Assembly (NCBI RefSeq): GCF_001426745.1
Contig: NZ_LMFI01000001.1
Coordinates: 999,377-1,063,376, forward strand
DNA: 64,000 nucleotides
Source of the DNA: Nocardioides sp. Root140
GTDB taxonomy: Bacteria > Actinomycetota > Actinomycetes > Propionibacteriales > Nocardioidaceae
Reading direction: 5' to 3'
Positions 28,797-36,849 of this stretch are shown here, piece after piece. The first letter of the stretch is position 1, and every line of letters starts with the position of its first letter. The notes under the pieces were generated by a model. It was not told where the DNA came from and did no database searches. It saw only the letters and a list, made by a program, of their open reading frames with translations. A program made the translations under genes and the position numbers.

Positions 28797-29663
28797 TCAG
28801 GCGTCGAGGGCGCTGATCGCCTCGGCGATCGAGAGGGTGCGCTGGGCGGACTCGACGTGCAGGTTCTCGACCATCTTGCCGTTGTAGGTCACGACGCCGG
28901 CGCCCTTGCCGTCCTCGAACGCCTGGATCAGGCCACGCGCGTCCTCGATCGCCTGCTCCGACGGGGCGAACGCCTCGTTGGCGCCGGCGACCTGGCCGGG
29001 GTGGATCAGCGTCTTGCCGTCGAAGCCCATCTCGCGGCCCTGCTGGCACTCGGCCAGGAAGCCCTCGGTGTTCTTCACGTCGTTGTAGACGCCGTCGATC
29101 ACCGCGATGCCGGCGGCCCGGCCGGCGAGGAGGGCGGTGTGCAGGCTGGGCAGGATCGGCGCGCGGCCGGGCACGTGCTCGGCGTAGAGCTCCTTGACCA
29201 GGTCGTTGGTGCCGAGCACGAACGCACCGAGACGCTCGGAGGCGCGGGCGATCGAGAGGGCGTCGAGGATCGCGATCGGGGTCTCGACCATGGCCCACAG
29301 CTTGGTGTGCTCCGGGGCGCCGGCCTTCTCCATCGCGGCGACGAGCTGCTTGACCTCGTCGGCCGAGTTGACCTTGGGCACGACGATGGCGGCCGGTCCG
29401 GCCTGCGAGGCGGCGACGATGTCGGCGTCGTGCCACTCGGTGCCGATGCCGTTGACCCGGATGGTGACCGTACGGCGGCCGTACTCACCGCTCGACGCAG
29501 CGGCCGCGGCGGACTCGCGCGCGGCCGGCTTGGCATCGGGGGCGACCGCGTCCTCGAGGTCGAGGATGAGGCCGTCACAGGCGATCGACTTGGCCTTCTC
29601 GAGGGCCCGCTCGTTGGAGCTGGGCATGTAGAGGACCGAGCGCAGCGGGGTGAACTCAGTCAT
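28797..29663 (-). CDS. HpcH/HpaI-CitE family acyl-CoA lyase, copy 2
   Basis: 288 aa. CitE-like (malyl-/citramalyl-CoA lyase-type) TIM barrel: RSVLYMPSSNERALEKA at the N-terminus, LILDLEDAV (metal ligand region), WAMVETPIAILDAL (catalytic Glu region) and GFDGKTLIHPGQV. Probably makes or splits a 3-hydroxyacyl-CoA with acetyl-CoA or glyoxylate as partner. Starts 1 base after the stop of the upstream paralogue, so the two are one operon. The specific substrate is not recognisable. Confidence 0.85.
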   Translation of the reverse strand: MTEFTPLRSVLYMPSSNERALEKAKSIACDGLILDLEDAVAPDAKPAARESAAAAASSGEYGRRTVTIRVNGIGTEWHDADIVAASQAGPAAIVVPKVNSADEVKQLVAAMEKAGAPEHTKLWAMVETPIAILDALSIARASERLGAFVLGTNDLVKELYAEHVPGRAPILPSLHTALLAGRAAGIAVIDGVYNDVKNTEGFLAECQQGREMGFDGKTLIHPGQVAGANEAFAPSEQAIEDARGLIQAFEDGKGAGVVTYNGKMVENLHVESAQRTLSIAEAISALDA

Positions 29664-29664
29664 G

Positions 29665-30759
29665 TCAGGCCTCCACGGAGATCGCGTCGTACTGCTTCTT
29701 GAGCTCGGGGTCGATGGCGGCCAGTTCCTCGGCCAGGGCGACCATCACCTTGCACTGCTTGACGGAGGCGTCGTCCTCCATCTTGCCGTCGAGCATCACC
29801 GCACCGGTGCCGTCGCCCATGGCCGCGATGACGCGACGTGCGTGGGTGACGTCCTCGACACTGGGGGAGAAGACCTTGTTCGCAATCGCGATCTGCTTGG
29901 GGTGCAGCGACCAGGCGCCGACACAGCCGAGCAGGAACGCGTTGCGGAACTGGTCCTCGCAGCCGACCACGTCGGCGATGTCGCCGAAGGGGCCGTAGTA
30001 CGGGAAGATCCCGTGCATTGCGCAGGCGTCGACCATGCGGGCGATCGTGTAGTGCCACAGGTCCTGCTGGTACGTCGGACGCGGGGCGTCGATCTGGCTG
30101 TTGCCCTCGGCGTCACGCGGGGCGTCCTCGCGCACGAGGTAGCCGGGGTGGCCGCCGCCGACACGCGTGGTCTTCATCCGACGGTCCGCGGCCAGGTCGG
30201 CCGGGCCGAGCGAGAGGCCCTGCATGCGCGGCGAGGCGGCGCAGATCTCCTCGACGTTCGCCACCCCGCGGGCGGTCTCGAGGATCGCGTGCACCTGGAG
30301 CGGCTTGGTGATGCCGGCCTTGGCCTCGAGCTGGGCCAGGATCCGGTCGATGTAGTGGATGTCCTCGGCGCCCTGCACCTTCGGGACCATGATCACGTCG
30401 AGCTTGTCGCCGATCGCGGGGACCAGCGTGGTCAGGTCGTCGAGCACCCAGGGGGAGTCGAGGGAGTTGATCCGGGTCCAGAACTGGGTCGGCCCACTGG
30501 CTGAACCAAGATTGGCAACCTCCTGGCCGATCTTCACGAGGCCGTTGCGGGCCTTCTCCTTGTTCTCGGCCTTGACCGCGTCCTCGAGGTTGCCGAGGAG
30601 GACGTCGGTGGTGCCGACCATCGCGGGCACCTTCGCCGCCATCTTCTCGTTGCCGGGGTCGAAGAAGTGGATCGCCCTCGACGGGCGGGCCGGCATCTCA
30701 CGCAGCGGCGCGGGTGCACCGACGGCGAGGGGGGCGAAGAAGTCCTTGGCGGTTCGCAA
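29665..30759 (-). CDS. HpcH/HpaI-CitE family acyl-CoA lyase, copy 1 (long form)
   Basis: 364 aa from a TTG start at 30759 (GAGGAG 7 bases upstream); no ATG or GTG is near with a ribosome site. L-malyl-CoA/beta-methylmalyl-CoA lyase-type features: RAIHFFDPGNEKMAAKVPAM, VLLGNLEDAVKAENK, VIMVPKVQGAEDI, HAILETARGVANVEEI and LSLGPADLAADRRMK. Longer than its downstream paralogue by about 75 residues, including an internal insert. Divergent from whiB. Function probably in C4/C5 dicarboxylyl-CoA metabolism (inference). Confidence 0.83.
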   Translation of the reverse strand: MRTAKDFFAPLAVGAPAPLREMPARPSRAIHFFDPGNEKMAAKVPAMVGTTDVLLGNLEDAVKAENKEKARNGLVKIGQEVANLGSASGPTQFWTRINSLDSPWVLDDLTTLVPAIGDKLDVIMVPKVQGAEDIHYIDRILAQLEAKAGITKPLQVHAILETARGVANVEEICAASPRMQGLSLGPADLAADRRMKTTRVGGGHPGYLVREDAPRDAEGNSQIDAPRPTYQQDLWHYTIARMVDACAMHGIFPYYGPFGDIADVVGCEDQFRNAFLLGCVGAWSLHPKQIAIANKVFSPSVEDVTHARRVIAAMGDGTGAVMLDGKMEDDASVKQCKVMVALAEELAAIDPELKKQYDAISVEA

Positions 30760-30895
30760 CGATCTGCTCCTCAGTGTGCGGGCACGCCCAGAGGGACGGC
30801 GTACCGGATTCACCGGCGAACCTAGCAGGGCTGCAGGCCGGGTCGTCATGACCGGCGTCACGCGAGACGGTCGTCGCGTCTAAGGCATCTGCCCG

Positions 30896-30931
30896 ATGCA
30901 ACCAACTACCTCAGACGGTCACTCTCGATGA
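30896..30931 (+). other. 11-codon upstream ORF directly before whiB
   Basis: ATG CAA CCA ... CGA TGA encodes MQPTTSDGHSR and its stop abuts the whiB GTG with no spacing. A TAAGG lies 11 bases before its ATG. whiB7 genes elsewhere are controlled by short upstream ORFs, which makes this a plausible leader peptide; not proven. Confidence 0.4.
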
Positions 30932-31165
30932 GTGACGTCGCCGCCCTGCACCCAGTCTCCCCACCTGTTCTTCGCCGAGCACCCGGCTGCTCTCGACCGC
31001 GCCAGGCAGCTGTGCGCACAGTGCCCCCTGGCGCTGGAGTGCCTGACCGGGGCCCTCGAGCGGGGCGAGCCGTACGGCGTCTGGGGCGGCCAGATCGTGA
31101 TCGACGGTGCCGTCGTGGCGCACAAGCGCGGCCGAGGCCGCCCGCGCAAGGACGAGGCGGCCTGA
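30932..31165 (+). CDS. whiB7: WhiB-family regulator, WhiB7-like
   Basis: 77 aa iron-sulphur transcription factor. Four cluster cysteines C6, C28, C31, C37; the turn GVWGG follows, and the C-terminus KRGRGRPRKDEAA is an AT-hook, the hallmark of WhiB7 (antibiotic-response activator that binds the primary sigma factor). GTG start forced by a TGA immediately upstream; the usual longer WhiB7 N-terminus before the first Cys is almost absent. Divergent from the CitE pair; no obvious A/T-rich WhiB7 target was found nearby. Confidence 0.78.
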   Translation: MTSPPCTQSPHLFFAEHPAALDRARQLCAQCPLALECLTGALERGEPYGVWGGQIVIDGAVVAHKRGRGRPRKDEAA

Positions 31166-31173
31166 CCCGCCTC
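31154..31173. terminator. Hairpin over the whiB stop codon
   Basis: GAGGCGG / CCGCCTC, 7-bp stem with a 6-base loop that contains part of the stop codon; between the convergent whiB and membrane-protein genes. Confidence 0.5.
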
Positions 31174-31177
31174 GGCC

Positions 31178-31651
31178 TCAGCCGGCGTAGGTGTACTGCG
31201 GCCGGTTCGCGCTCGCCCTCGCGACGATCGCGGTGACCAGGGTCGCCACCCAGCCGGCGACCGTGAGGAAGGCGAAGGCAGCGGCGAGCTGGCCGCTGAG
31301 GTCGATCAGCCGGTCTGAGTGGCCGAAGACCTGGGTGAGGAACGACAGCTCACTCTCCTCGCTGTCGCCGAAGTCGGGCAGGAACAGCCCGAAGCCGGCG
31401 AGGCCGACCCACATGGCCACGTGCGCGATCGACTGGGCGCTGGTGAAGCGGCGCGGACGCGTCGCGACGGTGTAGGCCACGACGTTCGAGATGATCAGGG
31501 CCACCACCACGAACGGACCCACGAGCAGCGGCAGGATCAGCAGGAACCAGCCGCCGACGCCGAAGAGCACCCGGCCGGCCCACGCCCAGAACAGGAGGGC
31601 GATGGTCAGGGGGAGGTTGGCGAAGAACAGGAACCGTCCGAAACTCTGCAT
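31178..31651 (-). CDS. Four-helix integral membrane protein, unknown function
   Basis: 157 aa with four predicted membrane helices (about 8-25, 32-60, 78-98 and 127-150). The short charged loop FGDSEESELSFL lies between helices 3 and 4. No recognised family. Its 3' end is 12 bases from the convergent whiB gene. Confidence 0.65.
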   Translation of the reverse strand: MQSFGRFLFFANLPLTIALLFWAWAGRVLFGVGGWFLLILPLLVGPFVVVALIISNVVAYTVATRPRRFTSAQSIAHVAMWVGLAGFGLFLPDFGDSEESELSFLTQVFGHSDRLIDLSGQLAAAFAFLTVAGWVATLVTAIVARASANRPQYTYAG

Positions 31652-31771
31652 GCCCCCATCCTGTCCGGTCGGCGCGTGGTTCGAACCCGGTACGCGTACT
31701 CATCCTTGCCAGGAGGATCGTCGCCGGAAAACCCGTGGCGCCGAGGGCCCCGGCAGAGGATCGTCAACGCC

Positions 31772-32758
31772 ATGGAGATCACGCAGTTCGGCCCTGACGA
31801 CAGGGTCCCGCTCCAGGGCATGGTCGACGTCGCGAACGCCACGATCGCGGTCGACGCGCCCTGGTCGCACCCCGCCACCATGACGTCGTACGACGGGATG
31901 CTGCGCAACGGCTGGGACGGCGAACCGTCGGTGCCGTTCCTGGCGACGGTCGAGGGTCTGCCCGTTGCCCACGCGACGTACGGCACGAGCGAGTGGGACA
32001 ACCTCGAGCTCGCCTGGGTGGGCGTCGAGGTGCACCCGGCGCACCGCCGCCGGGGCCACGGCACCGCCCTGTTGGAGTTCCTGCTCGACCGGGCTCGGGC
32101 GGAGGGGCGCACCAGCGTCGGCTCCGACGCCTGGGAGTCCGAGGCGGCACGGGCGTTCACCGCGCGCCACGGCCTCGAGCAGAAGTCGCAGGCAATCAAC
32201 CGTCGCCAGGTGCTGGCCGACGTCGACTGGAACGTCGTCCGGGGCCTGCACGACCACGCCGGGGCCGGGGCCGCCGACTACGAGCTCGTCCGCCGCATCG
32301 GGTTCACACCCGACGACGAGCTCGACAAGCTGGCCGAGATGACCGCGGCCATCAACGACGCTCCGACCGATGACCTCGAGATCGAGGACGAGGTCTTCAC
32401 CGGCGAGCGGGTGCGCAACTACGAGCACGCCCAGCTCAGCAGCGGCGGCCGTCTCCGTCGCCTGATGGTGCGCAACCGGACGACGGGCGAGCTGGCGGGA
32501 CAGTCGGTGGTGGTCGTGGAGTCCGAGCGACCGTGGATCGGTCACCAGCACGACACCTCGGTGGTGCGCGCCCATCGGGGCCATCGGCTCGGACTGGTGT
32601 TGAAGTCGGCGATGCTCCTGTGGCTCCACGAGGTCGAGCCACAGCTGGCCACGATCGACACCTGGAACGCCGAGTCGAACGACTACATGATCTCGGTCAA
32701 CGAGCAGCTCGGCTATCGCGTGATGGGTCGCGAGGTGCAGTACCAGCGCGGGCTCTGA
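31772..32758 (+). CDS. Tandem GNAT-family acetyltransferase
   Basis: 328 aa with two GNAT-like halves. N-terminal half holds a good acetyl-CoA loop (VEVHPAHRRRGHGTALLEFLLDRA, about residues 87-110); the C-terminal half has VRAHRGHRLGLVLKSAMLLWLHE (about 268-290) followed by NAESNDYMISVNEQLGYRV. This two-domain layout resembles actinobacterial mycothiol-synthase-like acetyltransferases, but it is not MshD by context. Substrate unknown. Confidence 0.85.
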   Translation: MEITQFGPDDRVPLQGMVDVANATIAVDAPWSHPATMTSYDGMLRNGWDGEPSVPFLATVEGLPVAHATYGTSEWDNLELAWVGVEVHPAHRRRGHGTALLEFLLDRARAEGRTSVGSDAWESEAARAFTARHGLEQKSQAINRRQVLADVDWNVVRGLHDHAGAGAADYELVRRIGFTPDDELDKLAEMTAAINDAPTDDLEIEDEVFTGERVRNYEHAQLSSGGRLRRLMVRNRTTGELAGQSVVVVESERPWIGHQHDTSVVRAHRGHRLGLVLKSAMLLWLHEVEPQLATIDTWNAESNDYMISVNEQLGYRVMGREVQYQRGL

Positions 32759-32765
32759 CGCGGGT

Positions 32766-32800
32766 CGGGCCCGCCTGCGCACCGTGCGAAGGCGGGCCCG
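32766..32800. terminator. Bidirectional terminator
   Basis: 11-bp perfect GC stem CGGGCCCGCCT / AGGCGGGCCCG with a 13-base loop between the convergent GNAT and lipase genes. Confidence 0.7.
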
Positions 32801-32814
32801 GTCTCGGCGCAGGA

Positions 32815-34038
32815 TCAGAGGCGCCAGCAGCTGTTCAACGCGGGCAGGCCGGCGAATCGGGCCTCGAGGAACAGGAAGATGGTCGGGATCGACGCCACGT
32901 AGTCACCCACGTGGGTGGGTGCGAAGTTGGTGTCGAACTGCACCTTCGTGCCCTGGCCGCACCATCGCTGGGCCAGCTGCTTGCCGGTCTTGTAGGGGAT
33001 CACGTCGTCCAGCGCCGAGTGGGTGATCAGCACGGGCACGTTGGGCTTGCGTCCGTTGCCGATCAGCTGGTCGGCCACCATCTGGTTGAACGGCGCCTTG
33101 GTCAACAGGTCCGTGACCGGCAGGCCGTTGGTGGTCAGGTCCTTCGACTTCACGAACGGGAAGGTGGCCAGCGAGTCCAGGGTGCACTGGGTCGACAGCG
33201 TGGCCATCATGGCCTGGCCCTTCGCGTTGAGCATCGGGGTCATGTCGATGCCATAGCTGTTCGCCAGGGCCGAGACGGCGTACCCCATGAACGAGACGTA
33301 CAGGGACCCGTCGAGGTTGATGGCCACCTGGCTGAGGTCCGCGGGGACCGCGCCGGCGGCGACCGCCTTCAGGTTGATCTCCGGGGCGTACGTCGGAGCC
33401 AGCTCACCGGCGGACGCAGCGGCGCCGCCACCCTGGGAGAACCCGCTGATCGCGACCGGGTTCGCGGCGGTGACCCCGGAGCCGGGCAGGCGCTGGGCGG
33501 CACGGACCGAGTCGAGGACGGCGTGGCCCTGGGTCTCGCGCATCATGTAGGTGTGCTCGCCCTCGGTGCCGAGGCCCTCGTAGTCGGTGACGACGATGGC
33601 GTAGCCGCGGGCCAGCAGTCCGGCGATGAACGGGCCTTCGTACTCCAGGCCCTTGCCCAGCGTGCGCGACGGCGCACACTGGTCGCCCATGCCCTGGGTG
33701 CCGACGGCGTACCCGATGAGGGGGCGCTTGCCGGCGCCGACCCACGGGGTCTTCGGCGTCAACACCGTGCCGGTGACCGCGACCGGCACTCCGGTGCGGT
33801 CGGTGGAGCGGTACATGATCCGCTGCACGACGGCGTCGGCCTTGATCAGCTTGACCGGATCGACGTAGAACTCGGACGGCTCCGACCTGACGATGTCGCC
33901 GTTGTTGGCCGGCAGCGTCGTCGGTGTGTCGTAGAACGACGTGCCGTCGGCCTGTGCCGGCGACGCCGTGGCCAGCGGACTCAGTGACAACGCCAGCAGC
34001 GCGCCTGCGGCCACGCGGGCCCAGGTGTTCTTCCTCAT
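32815..34038 (-). CDS. Secreted lipase/esterase (LIP family)
   Basis: 407 aa from the ATG at 34038 (GAGGGAG upstream). Signal peptide of about 31 residues (MRKNTWARVAAGALLALSLS..., cleavage after SPAQA). Mature enzyme is an alpha/beta hydrolase of the secretory LIP type: nucleophile in GFSQGGGAA, acid in ALDDVIPY, His in FAPTHVGDY. Several cysteines (DQC, TQC, RWC, SCW) can form extracellular disulfides. It follows the ipdC-like gene on the same strand, so it might release steroid or fatty acid from esters (inference from position only). Confidence 0.85.
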   Translation of the reverse strand: MRKNTWARVAAGALLALSLSPLATASPAQADGTSFYDTPTTLPANNGDIVRSEPSEFYVDPVKLIKADAVVQRIMYRSTDRTGVPVAVTGTVLTPKTPWVGAGKRPLIGYAVGTQGMGDQCAPSRTLGKGLEYEGPFIAGLLARGYAIVVTDYEGLGTEGEHTYMMRETQGHAVLDSVRAAQRLPGSGVTAANPVAISGFSQGGGAAASAGELAPTYAPEINLKAVAAGAVPADLSQVAINLDGSLYVSFMGYAVSALANSYGIDMTPMLNAKGQAMMATLSTQCTLDSLATFPFVKSKDLTTNGLPVTDLLTKAPFNQMVADQLIGNGRKPNVPVLITHSALDDVIPYKTGKQLAQRWCGQGTKVQFDTNFAPTHVGDYVASIPTIFLFLEARFAGLPALNSCWRL

Positions 34039-34082
34039 TCGGCAACTCCCTCTTGTGTCCCCCACATGTGGACTCCCGAGGA

Positions 34083-34098
34083 GTTACTTTCGAGTAAC
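34083..34098. repeat. Small hairpin with TTCG loop between ipdC-like and lipase genes
   Basis: GTTACT-TTCG-AGTAAC. Weak terminator for the ipd operon or an operator for the lipase; too short to decide. Confidence 0.35.
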
Positions 34099-34103
34099 GA
34101 ACG

Positions 34104-35186
34104 TCACACGTCAATGGCCACGAGCATTTCGTGGGCGCCCCTGAGGTGGTCCACCGCCTCGGTGACGACCCGGTCGACCAGCTCCTCGCACGACGGCAGG
34201 TCGTCGAGGACGCCGACCACCTGCCCGGAGGCGAGCACTCCGGCGGAGGTGTCGCCGTCGACGAGTCCGGCCTTGAGCATCATGGGCGTGTTGGCGGCCA
34301 GCGACATCTGCGCGAGTGAGCGCCCCTGGGTCTTCTTCATGGTCCGGCCGTCGCGGGCGAGGTCGAGCCAGCTCATGCCGGACATCTTCTTGAACTCCAG
34401 CGTGCGCCTGAGCGTGGGCGTCAGCCGCTTGAGGCGACTCGACTCCTCGATCTCCTCCACGAGCTCGGTGCGCAGCATGCGGTGCGGCATGCCGTCGACC
34501 TTGTCGGTGACCACCGTGCCGTTGACGTCGTACGACAGGTAGAGCTGCTTCACCGCGTCGGGCACGGCGCTGTCACGGGTCAGCAGGAAGCGGGTGCCCA
34601 TGCCGATGCCGGCCGCTCCGTAGGACAGTGCGGCGGCGAGGCCGCGTCCGTCGAAGAAGCCGCCGGCCGCGACGACCGGGATGTCAACGGCGTCGAGCAC
34701 GCTCGGCAGCAGGAGGGTGGTCGGGACGGAGCCGGTGTGGCCACCGCCCTCGCCGCCCTGGATCATCACCGCGTCGGCGCCCCACGAGGCCACCTTCTCG
34801 GCGTGACGGGGGAGTCCGACCGAGGGCATCACCATGATGCCGTGGTCCTTGAGCCTGGCGATCAGGTCCTTCTTCGGGGCCAGCGCGAACGAGGCCACCT
34901 TGACGCCGTGCATGATCAGCAGGTCGCAGCGGTCACCCGCGTCGGCGGCGTCGGCGCGCAGGTTGACGCCGAACGGCTGGTCGGTGCGCGACTTCACCTC
35001 GAGGATCGCCCTCTCGAGCTCCTCGAAGCCCATGGTGGCGCTGGCCAGGATGCCGAGTCCGCCGGCGTTCGCCGTACCGACCACCAGGCGCGGGCCAGCC
35101 ACCCAGCCCATGCCGGTCTGGACCACGGGGTGCCGCACCCCGGCCAGCTCGGTCAGGGGAGTGCGCAGCACCTGTGCGGTGGTCAC
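34104..35186 (-). CDS. ipdC: IpdC-like FMN-dependent oxidoreductase (nitronate monooxygenase fold)
   Basis: 360 aa, 2-nitropropane dioxygenase-like TIM barrel: PVVQTGMGWVAGPRLVVGTANAGGLGILAS, VMIQGGEGGGHTGSVP and PVVAAGGFFDGRGLAAALSYGAAGIGMGTRFL (flavin-binding loops). Position next to ipdB and length match Rv3553 (IpdC), which acts on CoA thioesters in cholesterol C/D-ring catabolism. GTGA-type overlap with ipdB (35183-35186). I infer the steroid role from context; nitronate oxidation cannot be excluded from sequence. Confidence 0.85.
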   Translation of the reverse strand: MTTAQVLRTPLTELAGVRHPVVQTGMGWVAGPRLVVGTANAGGLGILASATMGFEELERAILEVKSRTDQPFGVNLRADAADAGDRCDLLIMHGVKVASFALAPKKDLIARLKDHGIMVMPSVGLPRHAEKVASWGADAVMIQGGEGGGHTGSVPTTLLLPSVLDAVDIPVVAAGGFFDGRGLAAALSYGAAGIGMGTRFLLTRDSAVPDAVKQLYLSYDVNGTVVTDKVDGMPHRMLRTELVEEIEESSRLKRLTPTLRRTLEFKKMSGMSWLDLARDGRTMKKTQGRSLAQMSLAANTPMMLKAGLVDGDTSAGVLASGQVVGVLDDLPSCEELVDRVVTEAVDHLRGAHEMLVAIDV

Positions 35187-35956
35187 GACGCGACCGCCTC
35201 GACCGGCGGGACCTCGCGGTCGCGCAGCGTCCTGGGGTCGAGCACCTCACGGATCAGGGTGAGCTCCTCCGCGGTCGGCGTACGCGTCTCGGGGACGTCG
35301 CCCTCGACCGCCAGGTCGAAGCCGGTCGCCGCGACCACGTCGTCGACCGTGACGCCCGGGTGCACCGAGAGGAGGCGCACGGTGTCGTCGGCGCCCAAGA
35401 CGTCGAAGACGGCCAGGTTCGTCACGATGCGGTGGATGTCGTTGTACTTCGCGGCGCCGACGCCGGCCTCGCGGGCCCGCTTGGGGCCGACTCCGGAGAC
35501 GATGTCGACCTCCTCGACGAAGACCCGGTCGGAGTGCTTGGGCACCCAGTAGGACGTGCGGTTGTTCACCGTGTTGCCGGGGGCGCCGCGCGAGCCGAGC
35601 AGCTGGCGCTTCGGCTGGGCGAAGTCGCCGATCGCGGAGATGTTCTGGTTGCCGTGCCGGTCGACCTGTGTGGCGCCCATCATCACGTGCCGCTTTCCGT
35701 AGGCGACCACGTCGAAGACCCGGCGGAACGGGATCCAGCCCTCGACCACGTCGGCCTTGGCGAACAAGGGCGGGACACCGCCCAGGAACAGCGACTCACC
35801 GTCGGAGAGCACGAGGTCGGGGTTGCTGGTCAGCTTGGCCAGGCGTACGCCGAGCATCGGCAGCATGCCCATCGGGGAGCCGAAGATCTCGCCGTCGTCC
35901 TTGAAGGCGTCGGCGATCGCGGTGGCGCACACCTCGGCGCGGGTGAAGTCGGTCAT
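35183..35956 (-). CDS. ipdB: COCHEA-CoA hydrolase beta subunit
   Basis: 257 aa from the ATG at 35956 (GAGGAG 7 bases upstream). CoA-transferase family I beta-type fold: FGSPMGMLPMLGVRLAKLTSNPDLVLSDGE, HVMMGATQVDRHGNQNIS and VFDVLGADDTVRLLSVHPGVTVDDV. With IpdA it forms the ring-opening hydrolase that acts on the last steroid ring (COCHEA-CoA), not a true CoA transferase. Overlaps both neighbours by 4 bases, so the unit is tightly coupled. Confidence 0.9.
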   Translation of the reverse strand: MTDFTRAEVCATAIADAFKDDGEIFGSPMGMLPMLGVRLAKLTSNPDLVLSDGESLFLGGVPPLFAKADVVEGWIPFRRVFDVVAYGKRHVMMGATQVDRHGNQNISAIGDFAQPKRQLLGSRGAPGNTVNNRTSYWVPKHSDRVFVEEVDIVSGVGPKRAREAGVGAAKYNDIHRIVTNLAVFDVLGADDTVRLLSVHPGVTVDDVVAATGFDLAVEGDVPETRTPTAEELTLIREVLDPRTLRDREVPPVEAVAS

Positions 35957-36849
35957 CGGGTCTGCTCCTCGTCGTGGAACTCGCGGACGGCGTCCTGGTA
36001 GGCGGCCTCGTCGCCGCTGAGGAAGCGCTCCTCGAACCGGGTCCACGACTCGTCGTCCTTGGCGGCCGCGGCGTACGCCTTCTGGAACTTCTCGTCACGT
36101 TCGTAGTCGGGCGCGCAGTTGGTGAAGTGCGCGCCGTTGGGGGTCTCGACGACGCCGGTCACCATCATCCGGTTCAGCAGGAGGCGCTGGACCGGGGTGT
36201 CGACGGTCAGGCCGGCGGTGTCGACGACCTGCTCGCAAGTGACGTAGGTGCGCTCGGCGGCCATCGCGAAGAGGTCGTCGAAGAAGGGATCGGGCCCGAG
36301 GTACGTCGCGTTGCCGTGCTGGTCGGCCCGGTTCAGGTGCACCAGTGCGACGTCGAGCCTGAGCGCGGGCACGGCGACGAGGTCCTCGACGTTGCCGTCC
36401 TCATCGGCGTACGGGCTGGCGACGGTCTTGATGTGCGGGTTGTTGACCAGGATGTCGGAGCCGAGTCCGGCGCGCATCGGCAGGAACGGCAGGCGCTGCG
36501 ACGCGGCCAGCAGGCCGGTCTGGAACATGCCCTCGTCGAGCTCGACGATCTCGGGGATCGACTTCTCCTGGCGGGCCTTCTGGAAGTTCGGCTCGAGCGG
36601 CACGGTGTCGAGGGAGACGAACGCGTAGACCAGCTTGCGGATCTTGCCGGCGCGCGCGAGGAGGCCGACGTCGGCGCCGCCCCACGACACGATGGTCAGG
36701 TCCTTGAGGTCGCTGCGCAGGATCGCGCGGACCAGGGCCATCGGCTTGCGCCGCGGGCCCCAGCCGCCGATGCCGATGGTCATGCCGTCCTCGAGGGAGG
36801 CGACGACCTCGTCGATGGTCATCCGCTTGTCGCGTGGTGTGCCGTTCAC
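35953..36849 (-). CDS. ipdA: COCHEA-CoA hydrolase alpha subunit
   Basis: 298 aa from the GTG at 36849, inside a GTGA overlap with echA20 and behind AAGGGGAA. CoA-transferase I alpha-type: MTIGIGGWGPRRKPMALVRAILRS, LTIVSWGGADVGLLARAGK and HLNRADQHGNATYLGPDPFFDDL. Pairs with IpdB to open ring C/D in the HIP pathway. Order echA20-ipdA-ipdB-ipdC is that of Rv3550-Rv3553. Confidence 0.9.
   Translation of the reverse strand: MNGTPRDKRMTIDEVVASLEDGMTIGIGGWGPRRKPMALVRAILRSDLKDLTIVSWGGADVGLLARAGKIRKLVYAFVSLDTVPLEPNFQKARQEKSIPEIVELDEGMFQTGLLAASQRLPFLPMRAGLGSDILVNNPHIKTVASPYADEDGNVEDLVAVPALRLDVALVHLNRADQHGNATYLGPDPFFDDLFAMAAERTYVTCEQVVDTAGLTVDTPVQRLLLNRMMVTGVVETPNGAHFTNCAPDYERDEKFQKAYAAAAKDDESWTRFEERFLSGDEAAYQDAVREFHDEEQTR

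Noticed and set aside
30760..30895. Intrinsic terminator/attenuator typical of whiB7 leaders
   Set aside because: No clear stem followed by a T-run was found between the CitE start and the uORF.
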